Assembly (NCBI RefSeq): GCF_009707545.1
Contig: NZ_WLYK01000001.1
Span: 558,001 to 622,000, forward strand
From: Nakamurella alba
Lineage (GTDB): Bacteria > Actinomycetota > Actinomycetes > Mycobacteriales > Nakamurellaceae
Length of the DNA: 64,000 nucleotides
Direction of reading: 5' to 3'
Below, piece by piece: positions 33,190 to 42,141 of this stretch (its first letter is position 1; the number at the start of each line of letters is the position of its first letter). Under the pieces are notes generated by a model. The model did no database searches. It was not told the DNA's origin and saw only the letters and a program-made list of their open reading frames with translations. The position numbers were made by a program, and so were the translations under genes.

Positions 33190-35730
33190 ATGAGCGGCTG
33201 GGAGTTGACGGCTGCCTTCAACATCATCACCGCGCTGGCGTATCTGGGCATCTGCCTGACCATCCTGCGCGGACTGGTCCACACCGGGCAGATCCGCACC
33301 AACCTGCTCGCGCTGGCCACGGCCGGCATCTTCCTCACCTGCGCCGCCCACCACAGCCACCACGCGCTGCATCTGCTGGTCGACGACGACCCGGTCCGGC
33401 TCGCCGCCGTGCGGAGCTCGTTCGACGGCTGGTCGAGCGTCTTGATCGACGTGATCGCCGCCGCGGTCGGCATCACCTACCTCAGCATGCGCAGCCGCTA
33501 CTCGGTGCTGCTCCGGTCCCCGTCGATGTTCGACGTGGTCGGCGAGGCCCGCTACCGGCAGCTCGCTTCCACCCTGCCGCAGACGACGGTGGTCCTCTAC
33601 GACCGCGACATGCGGGTGCTGCTGGCCGAGGGGGTGCTCGAGGACCTACCGGTCGAAGGCTCGCTGGAAGGGCGGCTGCTGTCGGACATCCTGCAGGACG
33701 AGGTGTTCGCGATGGTCGAGCCGATGTTCGCCCGGGTGCTGGCGGGCGACTCGGTCGACACCGACTTCTTCCACCCGGTGGACCGGAAGACCTACCGACT
33801 CCGCATCCAGCCGATTTTCGGTGAGAAGCGGGAGATCTCGGGCGGTGTGGTCTTCGCCGAGAACGTGACCGAGGACCGGGCGCGGCGGGCACAGCTGGCC
33901 GAGGCGATCGCGTTCAACCAGGCGGTGCTGGCCGCCAGCCCCGACATCACCATGATCACCGACCTGCGCACGGGTGAGATCACCTGGAGCTCGCGCAGCG
34001 TGCTGGACATGCTCGACTGGCCCGCCGACGGGGACACCGGCATCGTGACCACCGGCCGCAGCGGTAGCTGGAGCACGGAGGGTCCTGCCGACACCCAGGA
34101 CCGGCTCGACGATCTGGTCGCACTCGAGGACGTCGGTCGCCTCCGTGCCGCCGAACGGGCGGTGCTCGAGCTGCCGGACGGGGAGAGCGTCACCGTCCGG
34201 TACCGGATGCGCGGCGGCGACGGCGGCGAGCGCTGGCTGTCCCGCCGGTCCACCCCGTTCTCCCGGGACGTGCACGGCGCCGTCGTCTCGTCCCTGTCCA
34301 TCGTCCGGGAGATCACCGATGCGATGAACGCCGAGCAGCAACTGCAGCACGCCGCCCTGCACGACCCGCTCACCGGCCTGCCCAACCGCAGTCTGCTGGT
34401 CGACCGCATCGCCTCGGCGATCGCCCGTGTCGACCGGGACGACGGCGAGGTCGCCGTGCTGTTCTGCGATCTCGACAACTTCAAGCGGATCAACGACTCC
34501 GCCGGTCACGCGGCCGGCGACGCCGTCCTCCGCGAGGTCGCCGAGCGGCTGGTGCGGTCGCTGCGCAAGGGCGACTCGGTGGCGAGGGTCGGTGGTGACG
34601 AGTTCGTGATCGTGCTGGAGGCCGCGGCCCGGGAGGAGGACCCGGACGACGCCGAGGACACCGTCAGCGTCGGCGGGGAGAGCTTCGCGGTCAACGTCGC
34701 ACGCCGGGTGATCGCCGCCGTCGGCCTGCCGATCCGTTACGAGGGGCACGATCTCACCGTCTCGATCAGCGTCGGGCTCACCTTCGCCCGCCGCGACTCC
34801 ATCGCCGACGACGTGCTGCGCGACGCCGACGCCGCGATGTACCTGGCCAAGCAGCACGGCCGGGACCGGTTCGAGATCTTCGACGACTCGCTGCGGGCCG
34901 AGGTCGCCGGCCGGGACCGGGTCGAGCACGCCCTGCGCGAGGCGCTGGGCCTGGAACCGGCCACCGGTGCCCGGCTCTCGGTCGCCTACCAGCCGCAGTA
35001 CGACCTCACCGACGGTCGGCTGGTCGGGTTCGAGGCGCTCGCCCGGCTGATCGACTCGTCCGGCGCGAACATCCCGCCGGACCAGTTCGTCCCGGTGGCC
35101 GAGGCGCGGGGCCTGATCGCCCCGCTCGGGGCGACGGTGCTGGAGGTTTCGCTCGGCGACCTGGCGGTCTGGCACCGGACGCACCCGGACGGCCCGGCGC
35201 CCAAGCTCGCGGTCAACTTCAGCGCCCGGCAGGCGCAGCAGGCCGATCTGTCCGAGCTGGTGCTGAGTTCGCTGCGCCGGCACGACCTCTCGCCCTCCGA
35301 CCTGACCCTGGAGCTCACCGAGTCGATCCTGCTGGAGACCGGGTCGTCCGGGATGCGTCAGCTCGGCACCCTGCACGAGGCCGGTGTCGGCATCGCCATC
35401 GACGACTTCGGCACCGGTTACGCCAGCCTGAGTTACCTGGCCACGCTGCCGATCTCATCGCTCAAGGTGGACCGGTCGTTCACCGCCGGTATGCCGCACG
35501 AGAAGGCCAGTGCCACCATCGTCCGGTCGATCGCCGCGCTGGCCGCCGAGCTCGGGCTGTCCTGTGTCGTCGAGGGGATCGAGACCGAACGGCAACTCGC
35601 GGCGCTGCCGGCCGGGGTGCTCGGGCAGGGCTACCTGCTCGGCCGGCCCAGCCCCGGGCTGGACACCAACTGGGCCGGGGTACCGCTGCCGCGCACCGAG
35701 GCATCCGCCGGTCAGCCGGTGGCCGGGTGA
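33190..35730 (+). CDS. Membrane PAS-GGDEF-EAL protein (cyclic-di-GMP turnover)
   Basis: An 846-residue protein that can make and break the second messenger cyclic-di-GMP. The ATG at 33190 has GGGGAG six bases upstream; one at 33160 does not. Three membrane helices (about 1-95) include the His-rich CAAHHSHHALHL, a possible metal or heme site. One or two PAS-like domains follow (about 110-385). The diguanylate cyclase domain has an intact GGDEF (about 467) in RVGGDEFVIV. The phosphodiesterase domain has an intact EAL (about 614), plus NFSARQ and DDFGTGYASLSYL. Both activities could thus be live. Its stop overlaps a 40-residue membrane microprotein gene. Confidence 0.93.
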   Translation: MSGWELTAAFNIITALAYLGICLTILRGLVHTGQIRTNLLALATAGIFLTCAAHHSHHALHLLVDDDPVRLAAVRSSFDGWSSVLIDVIAAAVGITYLSMRSRYSVLLRSPSMFDVVGEARYRQLASTLPQTTVVLYDRDMRVLLAEGVLEDLPVEGSLEGRLLSDILQDEVFAMVEPMFARVLAGDSVDTDFFHPVDRKTYRLRIQPIFGEKREISGGVVFAENVTEDRARRAQLAEAIAFNQAVLAASPDITMITDLRTGEITWSSRSVLDMLDWPADGDTGIVTTGRSGSWSTEGPADTQDRLDDLVALEDVGRLRAAERAVLELPDGESVTVRYRMRGGDGGERWLSRRSTPFSRDVHGAVVSSLSIVREITDAMNAEQQLQHAALHDPLTGLPNRSLLVDRIASAIARVDRDDGEVAVLFCDLDNFKRINDSAGHAAGDAVLREVAERLVRSLRKGDSVARVGGDEFVIVLEAAAREEDPDDAEDTVSVGGESFAVNVARRVIAAVGLPIRYEGHDLTVSISVGLTFARRDSIADDVLRDADAAMYLAKQHGRDRFEIFDDSLRAEVAGRDRVEHALREALGLEPATGARLSVAYQPQYDLTDGRLVGFEALARLIDSSGANIPPDQFVPVAEARGLIAPLGATVLEVSLGDLAVWHRTHPDGPAPKLAVNFSARQAQQADLSELVLSSLRRHDLSPSDLTLELTESILLETGSSGMRQLGTLHEAGVGIAIDDFGTGYASLSYLATLPISSLKVDRSFTAGMPHEKASATIVRSIAALAAELGLSCVVEGIETERQLAALPAGVLGQGYLLGRPSPGLDTNWAGVPLPRTEASAGQPVAG

Positions 35731-35849
35731 ACCATTTCTGGCACATCGTGGCCGGCGCAGGCCCTTTCGTCCTGGTCGGCGGGTACCTGCTCCGGGAGTA
35801 CCTGAAGCGACAGCGATCCCGACCGGGCGGGGTCGGCCGGGGTCGCTGA
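35727..35849 (+). CDS. 40-residue membrane microprotein coupled to the GGDEF-EAL gene
   Basis: The GTG at 35727 overlaps the upstream TGA by four bases (GTGA). The frame codes for about 40 residues: a short polar start (VNHFWHIVAGAG), one hydrophobic segment (about 7-24), then a strongly basic tail (REYLKRQRSR). This is a typical positive-inside small membrane protein. The overlap implies coupled translation, so it may bind and tune the cyclic-di-GMP protein. A strong terminator follows 12 bases later. No family is known to me. Confidence 0.6.
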   Translation: MNHFWHIVAGAGPFVLVGGYLLREYLKRQRSRPGGVGRGR

Positions 35850-35861
35850 GGAAAGCCGGCC

Positions 35862-35894
35862 ACGGGTGGGTGGTGTCGTCCACCACCCACCCGT
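35862..35894. terminator. Strong bidirectional hairpin
   Basis: ACGGGTGGGTGGTG (35862-35875) and CACCACCCACCCGT (35881-35894) pair over 14 bases with a 5-base loop, between the convergent cyclic-di-GMP operon and fbiC. Confidence 0.9.
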
Positions 35895-35910
35895 CACGGC
35901 GGGACCGCCG

Positions 35911-38586
35911 TCAGCCCAGCAGGTTCGCGCCGATCAGCGTCGGCGTCCGCTCCGCCGCGTCCAGGATCGCCTGACCGCGCTCCTTCTTCGCGCCTTCCAC
36001 CTTCGCCAGGCCCTGGAACGCCCGGGCGGCGGCGTGCCGCGCCTCGTCCACCGGCTCGTAGGTGGTGGTCCGCTGCCGGGCCGGACGCCCGATGCCGTGG
36101 GCGATCTCCTCCAGGTCCTGCACGGTCTTGTAGGAGCCGTAGGAGGACCCGGCCATCCGGGAGATCGTCTCCTCCATCAGGGTGCCGCCGAGATCGTTGG
36201 CACCGCTGCGCAGCATCGCCTGCGTGCCGTCGACACCCAGCTTCACCCAGGAGGTCTGGATGCGATGGATGCTGCCGTGCAGCATGATCCGGGCCAGCGC
36301 GTGCACCGCCCGGTTCTCGTCGAAGCTCGCCCCGGCCCGGGCCAGTCCGGCCAGGTAGATCGGCGCGTTGGTGTGGATGAACGGCAGCGGCACGAACTCG
36401 GTGAAACCGCCGGTCTCCCGCTGGGTCCGGCGCAGCAGCGCCAGGTGCGACACCCAGTGCTGCGGGGTGTCCACGTGCCCGTACATCATGGTCGCCGACG
36501 ACGGCAGACCGACCTGGTGCGCGGTGGTGATCACCTCGAGCCAGGCGTCCGCGGGCAGCTTGCCCTTGGTCAGCAGCCAGCGCACGTCGTCGTCCAGGAT
36601 CTCCGCCGCCGTGCCGGGGACGCTGTCGAGGCCGGCCTCTTTCGCCGCGATCAGCCAGTCCCGGATCGACATCCCGGTGCGGGTGGCGCCGTTCATCACC
36701 TCCATCGGGGAGAAGGCGTGCACGTGCATCCCGGGCACCGCCTCCTTCACCGCGCGCACGATGTCGAAGTACGCGGTGCCCGGCAGGTCGGGGTGGATGC
36801 CGCCCTGCATGCACACCTCGGTGGCCCCGAGATCCCAAGCCACGCGGGCCCTCTCGGCGACCTCCTGGACCGACAGGGTGTAGGCGTCGGCATCGGTGCG
36901 GCGCTGCGCGAAGGCGCAGAACCGGCAGCCGGTGTAGCAGACGTTGGTGAAGTTGATGTTCCGGTTCACCACGTAGGTGACGTCCTCGCCGTTGACCTCC
37001 TTGCGCAGGTCGTCGGCCAGCGCGCAGACGGCGTCCAGCTCGGCGCCGGTCGCGGTCATCAGGGCGAGCGCGTCGTCACCGTCCAGCGACCCAGGGTCGG
37101 CCTCGGCCCGGCGCAGCGCGGTCAGCACGTCGGCGTCGAACGCGGTGGGCGCGGAGATCCGCTCCCGCAACGCATCCCAGTCGCCGTAGACGTCGGAGAA
37201 GTCGCTGCGCCGGTCGCCGGTGCGGCCGGTGGTGTCGATCGAGGTGTGCAGATCGGTGCGTCCGGTGGAGACGACGTCCTCCGGCTCCTGCCACGGCCGG
37301 CCCTGCGGGATCGCGCCCTCCAGCGCCAGACCGGTGGCCGGGTCGGCCAGCGCGTCGACGTGCGGGCGCAGCCGGGGGTCCAGCCACGGCTCGCCGGCCA
37401 GCACGTACTCCGGGTAGATGGTGAGCCGCTCGGAGAGCGTGAACCCGGCCTCGGCGGTGCGCGCGGCCAGGTCCTCGATCTGCGGCCAGGGCCGCTCCGG
37501 GTTCACATGGTCCGGGGTCAGCGGTGAGACCCCGCCCCAGTCGTCGATCCCGGCGTCGATCATCCGCCGGTACTCGGAGTCGATGAGGTTCGGCGGCGCC
37601 TGCAGCCGCACCCCGGGGCCGAGCACGATCCTGGTGACGGCGAGCGTGGCCACCAGCTCGTCCAGCTCGGCGTCCGGCCGGCGGGCGAAGGCGGTGTCCG
37701 GCTTCGCCCGGAAGTTCTGCACGATCACCTCCTGGATCCCGCGGTAGGCGCGGGCCGGGCGGCGGATGGCGAAGATCGAGTCGACGCGGTCCGAGAGCGT
37801 CTCGCCGATGCCGATCAGGATGCCGGTGGTGAACGGGATCGACGACCGGCCGGCGTCCTCGAGCACCCGCAGCCGGACCTCGGGATCCTTGTCGGGGGAA
37901 CCGAAGTGGGCGCCGGACTTCTCCTCGAAGACCGCGCGCGAGGTGGTCTCCAGCATCATGCCCATCGACGGCGAGACCGGCTTCAGCCGTGCCATCTCCT
38001 GCCAGCTCATCACCCCGGGGTTGAGGTGGGGGAGCAGGCCCGTCTCCTCCAGTACCCGGATCGAGCAGGCGCGGACGTAGTCCAGGGTCGAGGAGTAGCC
38101 GGCCTCGTCCAGCCACTGCTCGGCCGCCTTCCAGCGCGCCTCCGGCCGGTCGCCGAGGGTGAACAACGCCTCCTTGCAGCCCATCTGCCGGCCCTGCTCG
38201 GCGATCTCCAGGACCTCGTCGATGGACAGGAACGGGGCGTGCACCCGGCCCGGGGTGGTGGCGAAGGTGCAGTAGTGACACCGGTCCCGGCACAGCCGGG
38301 TCAGCGGGATGAAGACCTTGCGGGAGTAGGTGATGACGCCGGGCCGGCCGACGGCCAGCAGGCCCTGGTCGCGGACCCGGGCGGCGACGGCGCACAGCTC
38401 GTCGAGCTGTTCGCCGCGGGCCTGCAGCAGGATGCCGGCCTCGGTCTCGTCGAGGGTGACGCCGTCACGGGCGCGGCGCAGGGCCCGGCGCAGCGAGGAA
38501 GGGCTGGCCTCCGGCAGCGAGCCGAGACCGACGGGGGCGGCCGGATCGGAGCCGGGGGCGTGCGGGAGCAGGGGCAGGTCGACCAT
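35911..38586 (-). CDS. fbiC: FO synthase, bifunctional FbiC (CofG-CofH)
   Basis: An 891-residue enzyme that makes FO, the deazaflavin core of coenzyme F420, from tyrosine and a ribityl-uracil. It holds two radical-SAM halves. The CofG half has C-RDR-C-HY-C at Cys 99, 103 and 106; the CofH half has C-YTG-C-RF-C near residue 550. Each binds a 4Fe-4S cluster and SAM. A single fused protein is the usual actinobacterial form. I chose the ATG at 38586, which gives the usual length. It has a long upstream gap (38587-38918) with a 20-base palindrome, and ends against a strong terminator. Confidence 0.97.
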   Translation of the reverse strand: MVDLPLLPHAPGSDPAAPVGLGSLPEASPSSLRRALRRARDGVTLDETEAGILLQARGEQLDELCAVAARVRDQGLLAVGRPGVITYSRKVFIPLTRLCRDRCHYCTFATTPGRVHAPFLSIDEVLEIAEQGRQMGCKEALFTLGDRPEARWKAAEQWLDEAGYSSTLDYVRACSIRVLEETGLLPHLNPGVMSWQEMARLKPVSPSMGMMLETTSRAVFEEKSGAHFGSPDKDPEVRLRVLEDAGRSSIPFTTGILIGIGETLSDRVDSIFAIRRPARAYRGIQEVIVQNFRAKPDTAFARRPDAELDELVATLAVTRIVLGPGVRLQAPPNLIDSEYRRMIDAGIDDWGGVSPLTPDHVNPERPWPQIEDLAARTAEAGFTLSERLTIYPEYVLAGEPWLDPRLRPHVDALADPATGLALEGAIPQGRPWQEPEDVVSTGRTDLHTSIDTTGRTGDRRSDFSDVYGDWDALRERISAPTAFDADVLTALRRAEADPGSLDGDDALALMTATGAELDAVCALADDLRKEVNGEDVTYVVNRNINFTNVCYTGCRFCAFAQRRTDADAYTLSVQEVAERARVAWDLGATEVCMQGGIHPDLPGTAYFDIVRAVKEAVPGMHVHAFSPMEVMNGATRTGMSIRDWLIAAKEAGLDSVPGTAAEILDDDVRWLLTKGKLPADAWLEVITTAHQVGLPSSATMMYGHVDTPQHWVSHLALLRRTQRETGGFTEFVPLPFIHTNAPIYLAGLARAGASFDENRAVHALARIMLHGSIHRIQTSWVKLGVDGTQAMLRSGANDLGGTLMEETISRMAGSSYGSYKTVQDLEEIAHGIGRPARQRTTTYEPVDEARHAAARAFQGLAKVEGAKKERGQAILDAAERTPTLIGANLLG

Positions 38587-38820
38587 CGGGGCGGATCCTC
38601 CGGGGTGCGGGCGGCGAGGCAGGTGCCGGCCAACTCCTGTGCCGACCACGGGTCCGGCCACTGCCGAACCCGCCCTGCCCTGACGAACGGGAACCCCCGC
38701 GGGGCCCCGCCGGAACCGCCACGCTGGTCGCACCTCGCACCGGCACTTCGACGGTGCGCGCTCCCGGTTCCGGACATCGGGCGGCGACTGCCGCCACCCA
38801 CGACCGATGCTAGCCCGGCT

Positions 38821-38840
38821 GTGTGACGCGCGCGTCACAC
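38821..38840. promoter_or_regulatory. 20-base perfect palindrome upstream of fbiC
   Basis: GTGTGACGCGCGCGTCACAC is its own reverse complement. It lies just upstream of the possible fbiC -10 box and looks like a dimeric regulator site. The GTGAC/GTCAC halves resemble CRP-type half sites, but the spacing is two bases longer than the TGTGA-N6-TCACA consensus. Confidence 0.5.
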
Positions 38841-38850
38841 GGGCACGGCA

Positions 38851-38880
38851 ACGGCGCCGGACCCGTGGATCCGGCGCCGT
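38851..38880 (-). terminator. Hairpin downstream of the DoxX-like gene
   Basis: ACGGCGCCGGA (38851-38861) and TCCGGCGCCGT (38870-38880) pair perfectly with an 8-base loop, 38 bases past the stop at 38919. Confidence 0.8.
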
Positions 38881-38918
38881 CGACGGACTGCTGCAGGGCG
38901 GTCGGCCCGCCCGGGGCG

Positions 38919-39398
38919 TCAGTCCTTTCCGGCCTTGACCTTGACGACCTTCTTCTCCCGGGTCGTCACCGCGTCCAGCACCAAGCCGGTGCCGATGGCG
39001 ACCAGCCAGCTGTCCTTGGCGATCGGGGTGCCGGCCTGGGTTGGCCGCATCTTCCCGTCGTGCATGCCCGGGGTCTTCACGTAGAGCCCGAGCAGCCCGG
39101 ACGCGAACCCGGCCAGCGTCAGGCCGGCAAGCCCGGCCGGCACCATCGGAGCGAGCAGGATGCCGCCGACCAGTACCTCGCCGGCGCCGAGCACCTTGGC
39201 GAAGGACGACGCCGGGATGCGCTTCAGGAATGGGTAGGTGCCGGTGGCGAAGCCGTGCAGACCCTGCGAGGTCTCCTCGTCGGCCTTCAGCTTCGTCAGG
39301 CCCGAGTTGAGGATGAACGCGCCGCTGGCGACCCGCAGGGGTGCCCGGCGCAACTTGGCGGCGATCGACACGGCCGTCTCCGATCTCTCGATGTCCAT
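38919..39398 (-). CDS. DoxX-like membrane protein
   Basis: A 159-residue protein. I chose the ATG at 39398 ([20 protein letters not shown]); upstream in-frame sequence is unlike a protein start. [17 protein letters not shown] and [20 protein letters not shown] are typical of the DoxX/DoxD group of four-helix membrane proteins, with [19 protein letters not shown] as a further helix. Members are linked to thiol or quinone redox in several bacteria, but the role here is unknown. A strong hairpin follows. Confidence 0.8.
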   Translation of the reverse strand: MDIERSETAVSIAAKLRRAPLRVASGAFILNSGLTKLKADEETSQGLHGFATGTYPFLKRIPASSFAKVLGAGEVLVGGILLAPMVPAGLAGLTLAGFASGLLGLYVKTPGMHDGKMRPTQAGTPIAKDSWLVAIGTGLVLDAVTTREKKVVKVKAGKD

Positions 39399-39784
39399 GG
39401 TCTCGATGGAGCTGTTCCCCGACGGCCCGCCAGGTGCTGACGGGGTCGTGCTGCACAGGATGCACCCCGACGTCGGTCCTGCACGGACCGGTACCCGCCG
39501 GGTGCCGGGTTCACGCCGGGCAGGACCCCGCCGCGTCAGGGCCGGCAGCGTCGGGGTCACCCCAGGTCAGGCTCCAGGGTGATGCCGGAGGCGGTCCTGA
39601 TGATCTTGCTGCGCGCCGGGAACTAGCGCCGTAGCGTCTGCGTTCGTACAGGTGTGAGGATCGGTGGGCAACCGCCGGACCCTTGCAGAACGAGTCGCAC
39701 GCAGCACCGGTTCCACAGCATCAGTTCCACAGCACCAGTTCCACAGCACAGGTCAACAGCACAAGACATCCGAGGAGCGTCACC
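39399..39784. other. Divergent promoter region with 14-base tandem repeats
   Basis: About 385 bases between the DoxX-like and Bax-inhibitor-like genes. It holds a possible -10 box TAGCGT (39632-39637) for the rightward gene and the tandem repeat at 39710-39765 in its leader. No credible gene is seen. Confidence 0.5.
39710..39765. repeat. Four tandem 14-base repeats in a leader region
   Basis: GTTCCACAGCATCA, GTTCCACAGCACCA, GTTCCACAGCACAG and GTCAACAGCACAAG follow each other without gaps. They end 20 bases before the GTG of the Bax-inhibitor-like gene, so they lie in its leader. Confidence 0.85.
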
Positions 39785-40576
39785 GTGCAGAGCAGCAATC
39801 CCGCATTCCGGAATCTCAACAGGGGTGCCGGGCCCGGGGCGGTGGCCCCGCCGGTGCCCAGCGCCGACTACCTGCACCAGATGTACAACCAGCCGCCCGG
39901 GCAGGCGCCCGCGCGCGAGCGTTTCCTGACCCTGGACGACGTGGTTGCCAAGACCGCGACCACGCTCGGCGTCGGCATCGTCGCCGCCGTGCTGACGATG
40001 TACTTCTCCAGCACCTGGGTGCTCGCCATCCCGGCGCTGATCGTCGGCCTGGTGCTGTCGCTGGTCATCATCTTCAAGCAGTCGACGAACCCGGCGCTGA
40101 TCCTGAGCTACGCGGCGGTCGAGGGCATCCTGCTCGGCGCGATCACCGGCGTCTTCGAGTCCATCCCGGGCTACGAGGGCATCGGCCTGCAGGCGCTGGT
40201 CGGCACCCTCGGTGTGTTCGGCGGCATGCTCGTCGTCTACAAGACCGGCGCCATCAAGGTGACGCCGAAGTTCACCAAGTTCATGGTGGGCGCGCTGATC
40301 GGCGTGCTGGTCCTGGTGGTCTTCCGGCTGATCTTCAGCCTGTTCTCCCCGGACAACGCGATGTCCAACGGCGGCGGGTTCTCCATCCTGATCTCGCTGG
40401 TGATCATCGCCGTTGCGGCCCTGTCGTTCCTGCTCGACTTCGACCAGATCGACAAGGCCATCACCGCCGGCGCCCCCGCCCGGATGGCCTGGTACTTCTC
40501 GTTCAGCCTGATGCTCACCCTGGTCTGGCTGTACCTGGAGATCCTGCGTCTCCTCGGGTACCTGCGCAGCGAGTGA
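39785..40576 (+). CDS. Bax inhibitor-1/YccA family membrane protein
   Basis: A 263-residue protein. The GTG at 39785 has GAGGAG seven bases upstream and gives VQSSNPAFRNLNRGAG, the usual start of actinobacterial members. Seven membrane helices follow from about residue 55, including ILSYAAVEGILLGAITGVFE and the end YLEILRLLGYLRSE. Bacterial BI-1 proteins act as calcium/proton leak channels or in membrane quality control; the role here is inferred from family. Its stop overlaps the next small gene by four bases (GTGA). Confidence 0.93.
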   Translation: MQSSNPAFRNLNRGAGPGAVAPPVPSADYLHQMYNQPPGQAPARERFLTLDDVVAKTATTLGVGIVAAVLTMYFSSTWVLAIPALIVGLVLSLVIIFKQSTNPALILSYAAVEGILLGAITGVFESIPGYEGIGLQALVGTLGVFGGMLVVYKTGAIKVTPKFTKFMVGALIGVLVLVVFRLIFSLFSPDNAMSNGGGFSILISLVIIAVAALSFLLDFDQIDKAITAGAPARMAWYFSFSLMLTLVWLYLEILRLLGYLRSE

Positions 40577-40875
40577 CCCACGCTCTCACGGGCCCGGAGC
40601 CCGGCGGTCTGATCCGCCGGCTCCGGGCCCGACCCGTCTCCGCCTGGCAGCACGGCGACCGCATCCCGGCCGCCCGGGCCGCGCTGGACGACCTGGCCGC
40701 CGCGGCGGCGCAGCAGGAGTGCCGGCCGGTGCCGGCGGTGCCGGACCTCGGGGCGCATGCCCTGGTCGACCAGCTCGAGGTGCTGTTCGCCGACGCCGCA
40801 CGGTCCGGTGTCGACCCGGCGCTGATCCGCAGACTGACCGACGCACTCGCCACCCGGCTCGGTGTCACGGCCTGA
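40573..40875 (+). CDS. Small helical protein coupled to the Bax-inhibitor-like gene
   Basis: A 100-residue soluble protein starting at the GTG that overlaps the upstream stop (GTGA, 40573-40576). It is Ala/Arg/Leu-rich and mostly helical (ALDDLAAAAAQQE, ALVDQLEVLFADAARS, LIRRLTDALATRLG). No motif or family is recognised. The overlap and normal codon use are the grounds for calling it real. It may be a partner of the membrane protein or just travel with it. Confidence 0.65.
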   Translation: MTHALTGPEPGGLIRRLRARPVSAWQHGDRIPAARAALDDLAAAAAQQECRPVPAVPDLGAHALVDQLEVLFADAARSGVDPALIRRLTDALATRLGVTA

Positions 40876-41023
40876 TCGTGCCAGGCCGGATCCGGATCAC
40901 GGCACCACAGGATGGCTGCTCCAAGGGATCTCGGCACCACCGGGTCCCGGTCCGATCGGCGACCGGCCACCCAGGTGCACCACCCCGGCAGCGGACGGCG
41001 GGTCGGCCGGAACGCGAGCCGCG

Positions 41024-41998
41024 TCAGGCGGTCTCGGGCAGCCGCGCGGTGCCGTCGACGGCGCCGCCGGCCACCGGGCCGTCCGACTCCAAGGCCTCGA
41101 GCACGACCGGCAGCAGCGCCTCCACGGCCTTCGCGTAGCCCGTTCCCGACGGATGGAAGCGGTCCGGCGAGAAGAACTCCGGGTGCCCGTTGAAGTGGGG
41201 ACTGACCAGCCGGCTCATCGACACCGCCCGGCCGCCGGACGCCACCGTGGCCCGCTCCTGGAGCGCGGCGAGCCGGTGCGACCAGCCGTGCAGCACACTG
41301 CGCAGCGGCTGCGGGATCGGCACGATCACCCCGAAGTCGGGACACGATCCGGCGACCACCGGTACCCCCTCGGCGCGCAGTGCCGCCACCGCATCGCCCA
41401 GCCTGTCCGCGGAGTGCCACGGGGACACCTTGTCCCGGATGTCGTTGGCGCCGGTCACGATCACCGCGACGTCGACGCCGTCGGCGAGCGTCCGGGCCAC
41501 CTGGCCGGCGAGGTCGTCGGCACCGCTGCCGACCTTGCCGTGGCTGATCAGCCGGACCGGCCGTCCGGTGGCGTCGGCGATGCCCCGGGCCAGCAGCACC
41601 CCGGGCAGTTCCGCGGCGGTGCGGCAGCCGTAGCCGACGGAGGTCGAATCGCCGAGCATCGCGAAGGTCAAGGCATCCGGCGCGTCGGCAACCGGAACAG
41701 GCTCTGGGACGGGCGCGGCGACGGGCTCGGAGAGGGGCTCAGCCGCGCCGGGCAGGTACACCCCGTCGGCGAACGGCACCGGGAGGTCGGACGGCGCGTA
41801 CCCGGGCGGCAGGTCGCCGACCGGCAGCAGCCCCTGCTCGCGGGCGGCGTCCAGGGCGTACCGCTCGATGGCGGACGTGGCGACCCGGCCCTGGCGGACC
41901 AGCGCGGCGAACGCCGCACCCGCCATGCCGGCGACCGCACCGGCCGTCGTGACCCCGATCAGCCCTGCCTTCACCGGACCAGAGAGCACCCCGCGCAC
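41024..41998 (-). CDS. Exported SGNH/GDSL-type hydrolase
   Basis: A 324-residue esterase-fold protein at the place of Mycobacterium Rv1075c. The GTG at 41998 has GGAG eight bases upstream. One N-terminal hydrophobic segment (about 8-32, AGLIGVTTAGAVAGMAGAAF) serves as signal or anchor. LGDSTSVGYG carries the nucleophile Ser, VTGANDI the block III Gly-x-Asn-Asp, and SPDRFHPSGTGY the Asp and His. The catalytic set is complete. Family members split acyl esters; the natural substrate is not known. Confidence 0.9.
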   Translation of the reverse strand: MRGVLSGPVKAGLIGVTTAGAVAGMAGAAFAALVRQGRVATSAIERYALDAAREQGLLPVGDLPPGYAPSDLPVPFADGVYLPGAAEPLSEPVAAPVPEPVPVADAPDALTFAMLGDSTSVGYGCRTAAELPGVLLARGIADATGRPVRLISHGKVGSGADDLAGQVARTLADGVDVAVIVTGANDIRDKVSPWHSADRLGDAVAALRAEGVPVVAGSCPDFGVIVPIPQPLRSVLHGWSHRLAALQERATVASGGRAVSMSRLVSPHFNGHPEFFSPDRFHPSGTGYAKAVEALLPVVLEALESDGPVAGGAVDGTARLPETA

Positions 41999-42141
41999 CG
42001 CCGACTCCTTTCGTCTTGCTCATCATCCTGCGCCTGTCCTCGCTGCGTGGGCAAACCGATTGATCAGTGCCGTCCGTCACCGGAACGCCTGCCGCGGGCC
42101 GATAGGCTGGCGGGACAGCCGCACTCCCGAGGAGCCGCCCC

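Larger units (their letters stand above)
38587..38918. other. Leader region of fbiC with palindrome and terminator
   Basis: About 330 bases. It holds the terminator of the DoxX-like gene (38851-38880), a perfect palindrome (38821-38840) and, on the minus strand, a possible -10 box TAGCAT (38812-38807), which would give fbiC a leader of more than 200 bases. I recognise no known riboswitch. Confidence 0.5.

Noticed and set aside
35866-37527. 553-codon frame opposite fbiC
   Set aside because: Lies antisense to clear FbiC coding and has shadow-like composition.
38587-38918. Riboswitch in the fbiC leader
   Set aside because: Length would allow one, but no known conserved core was seen.
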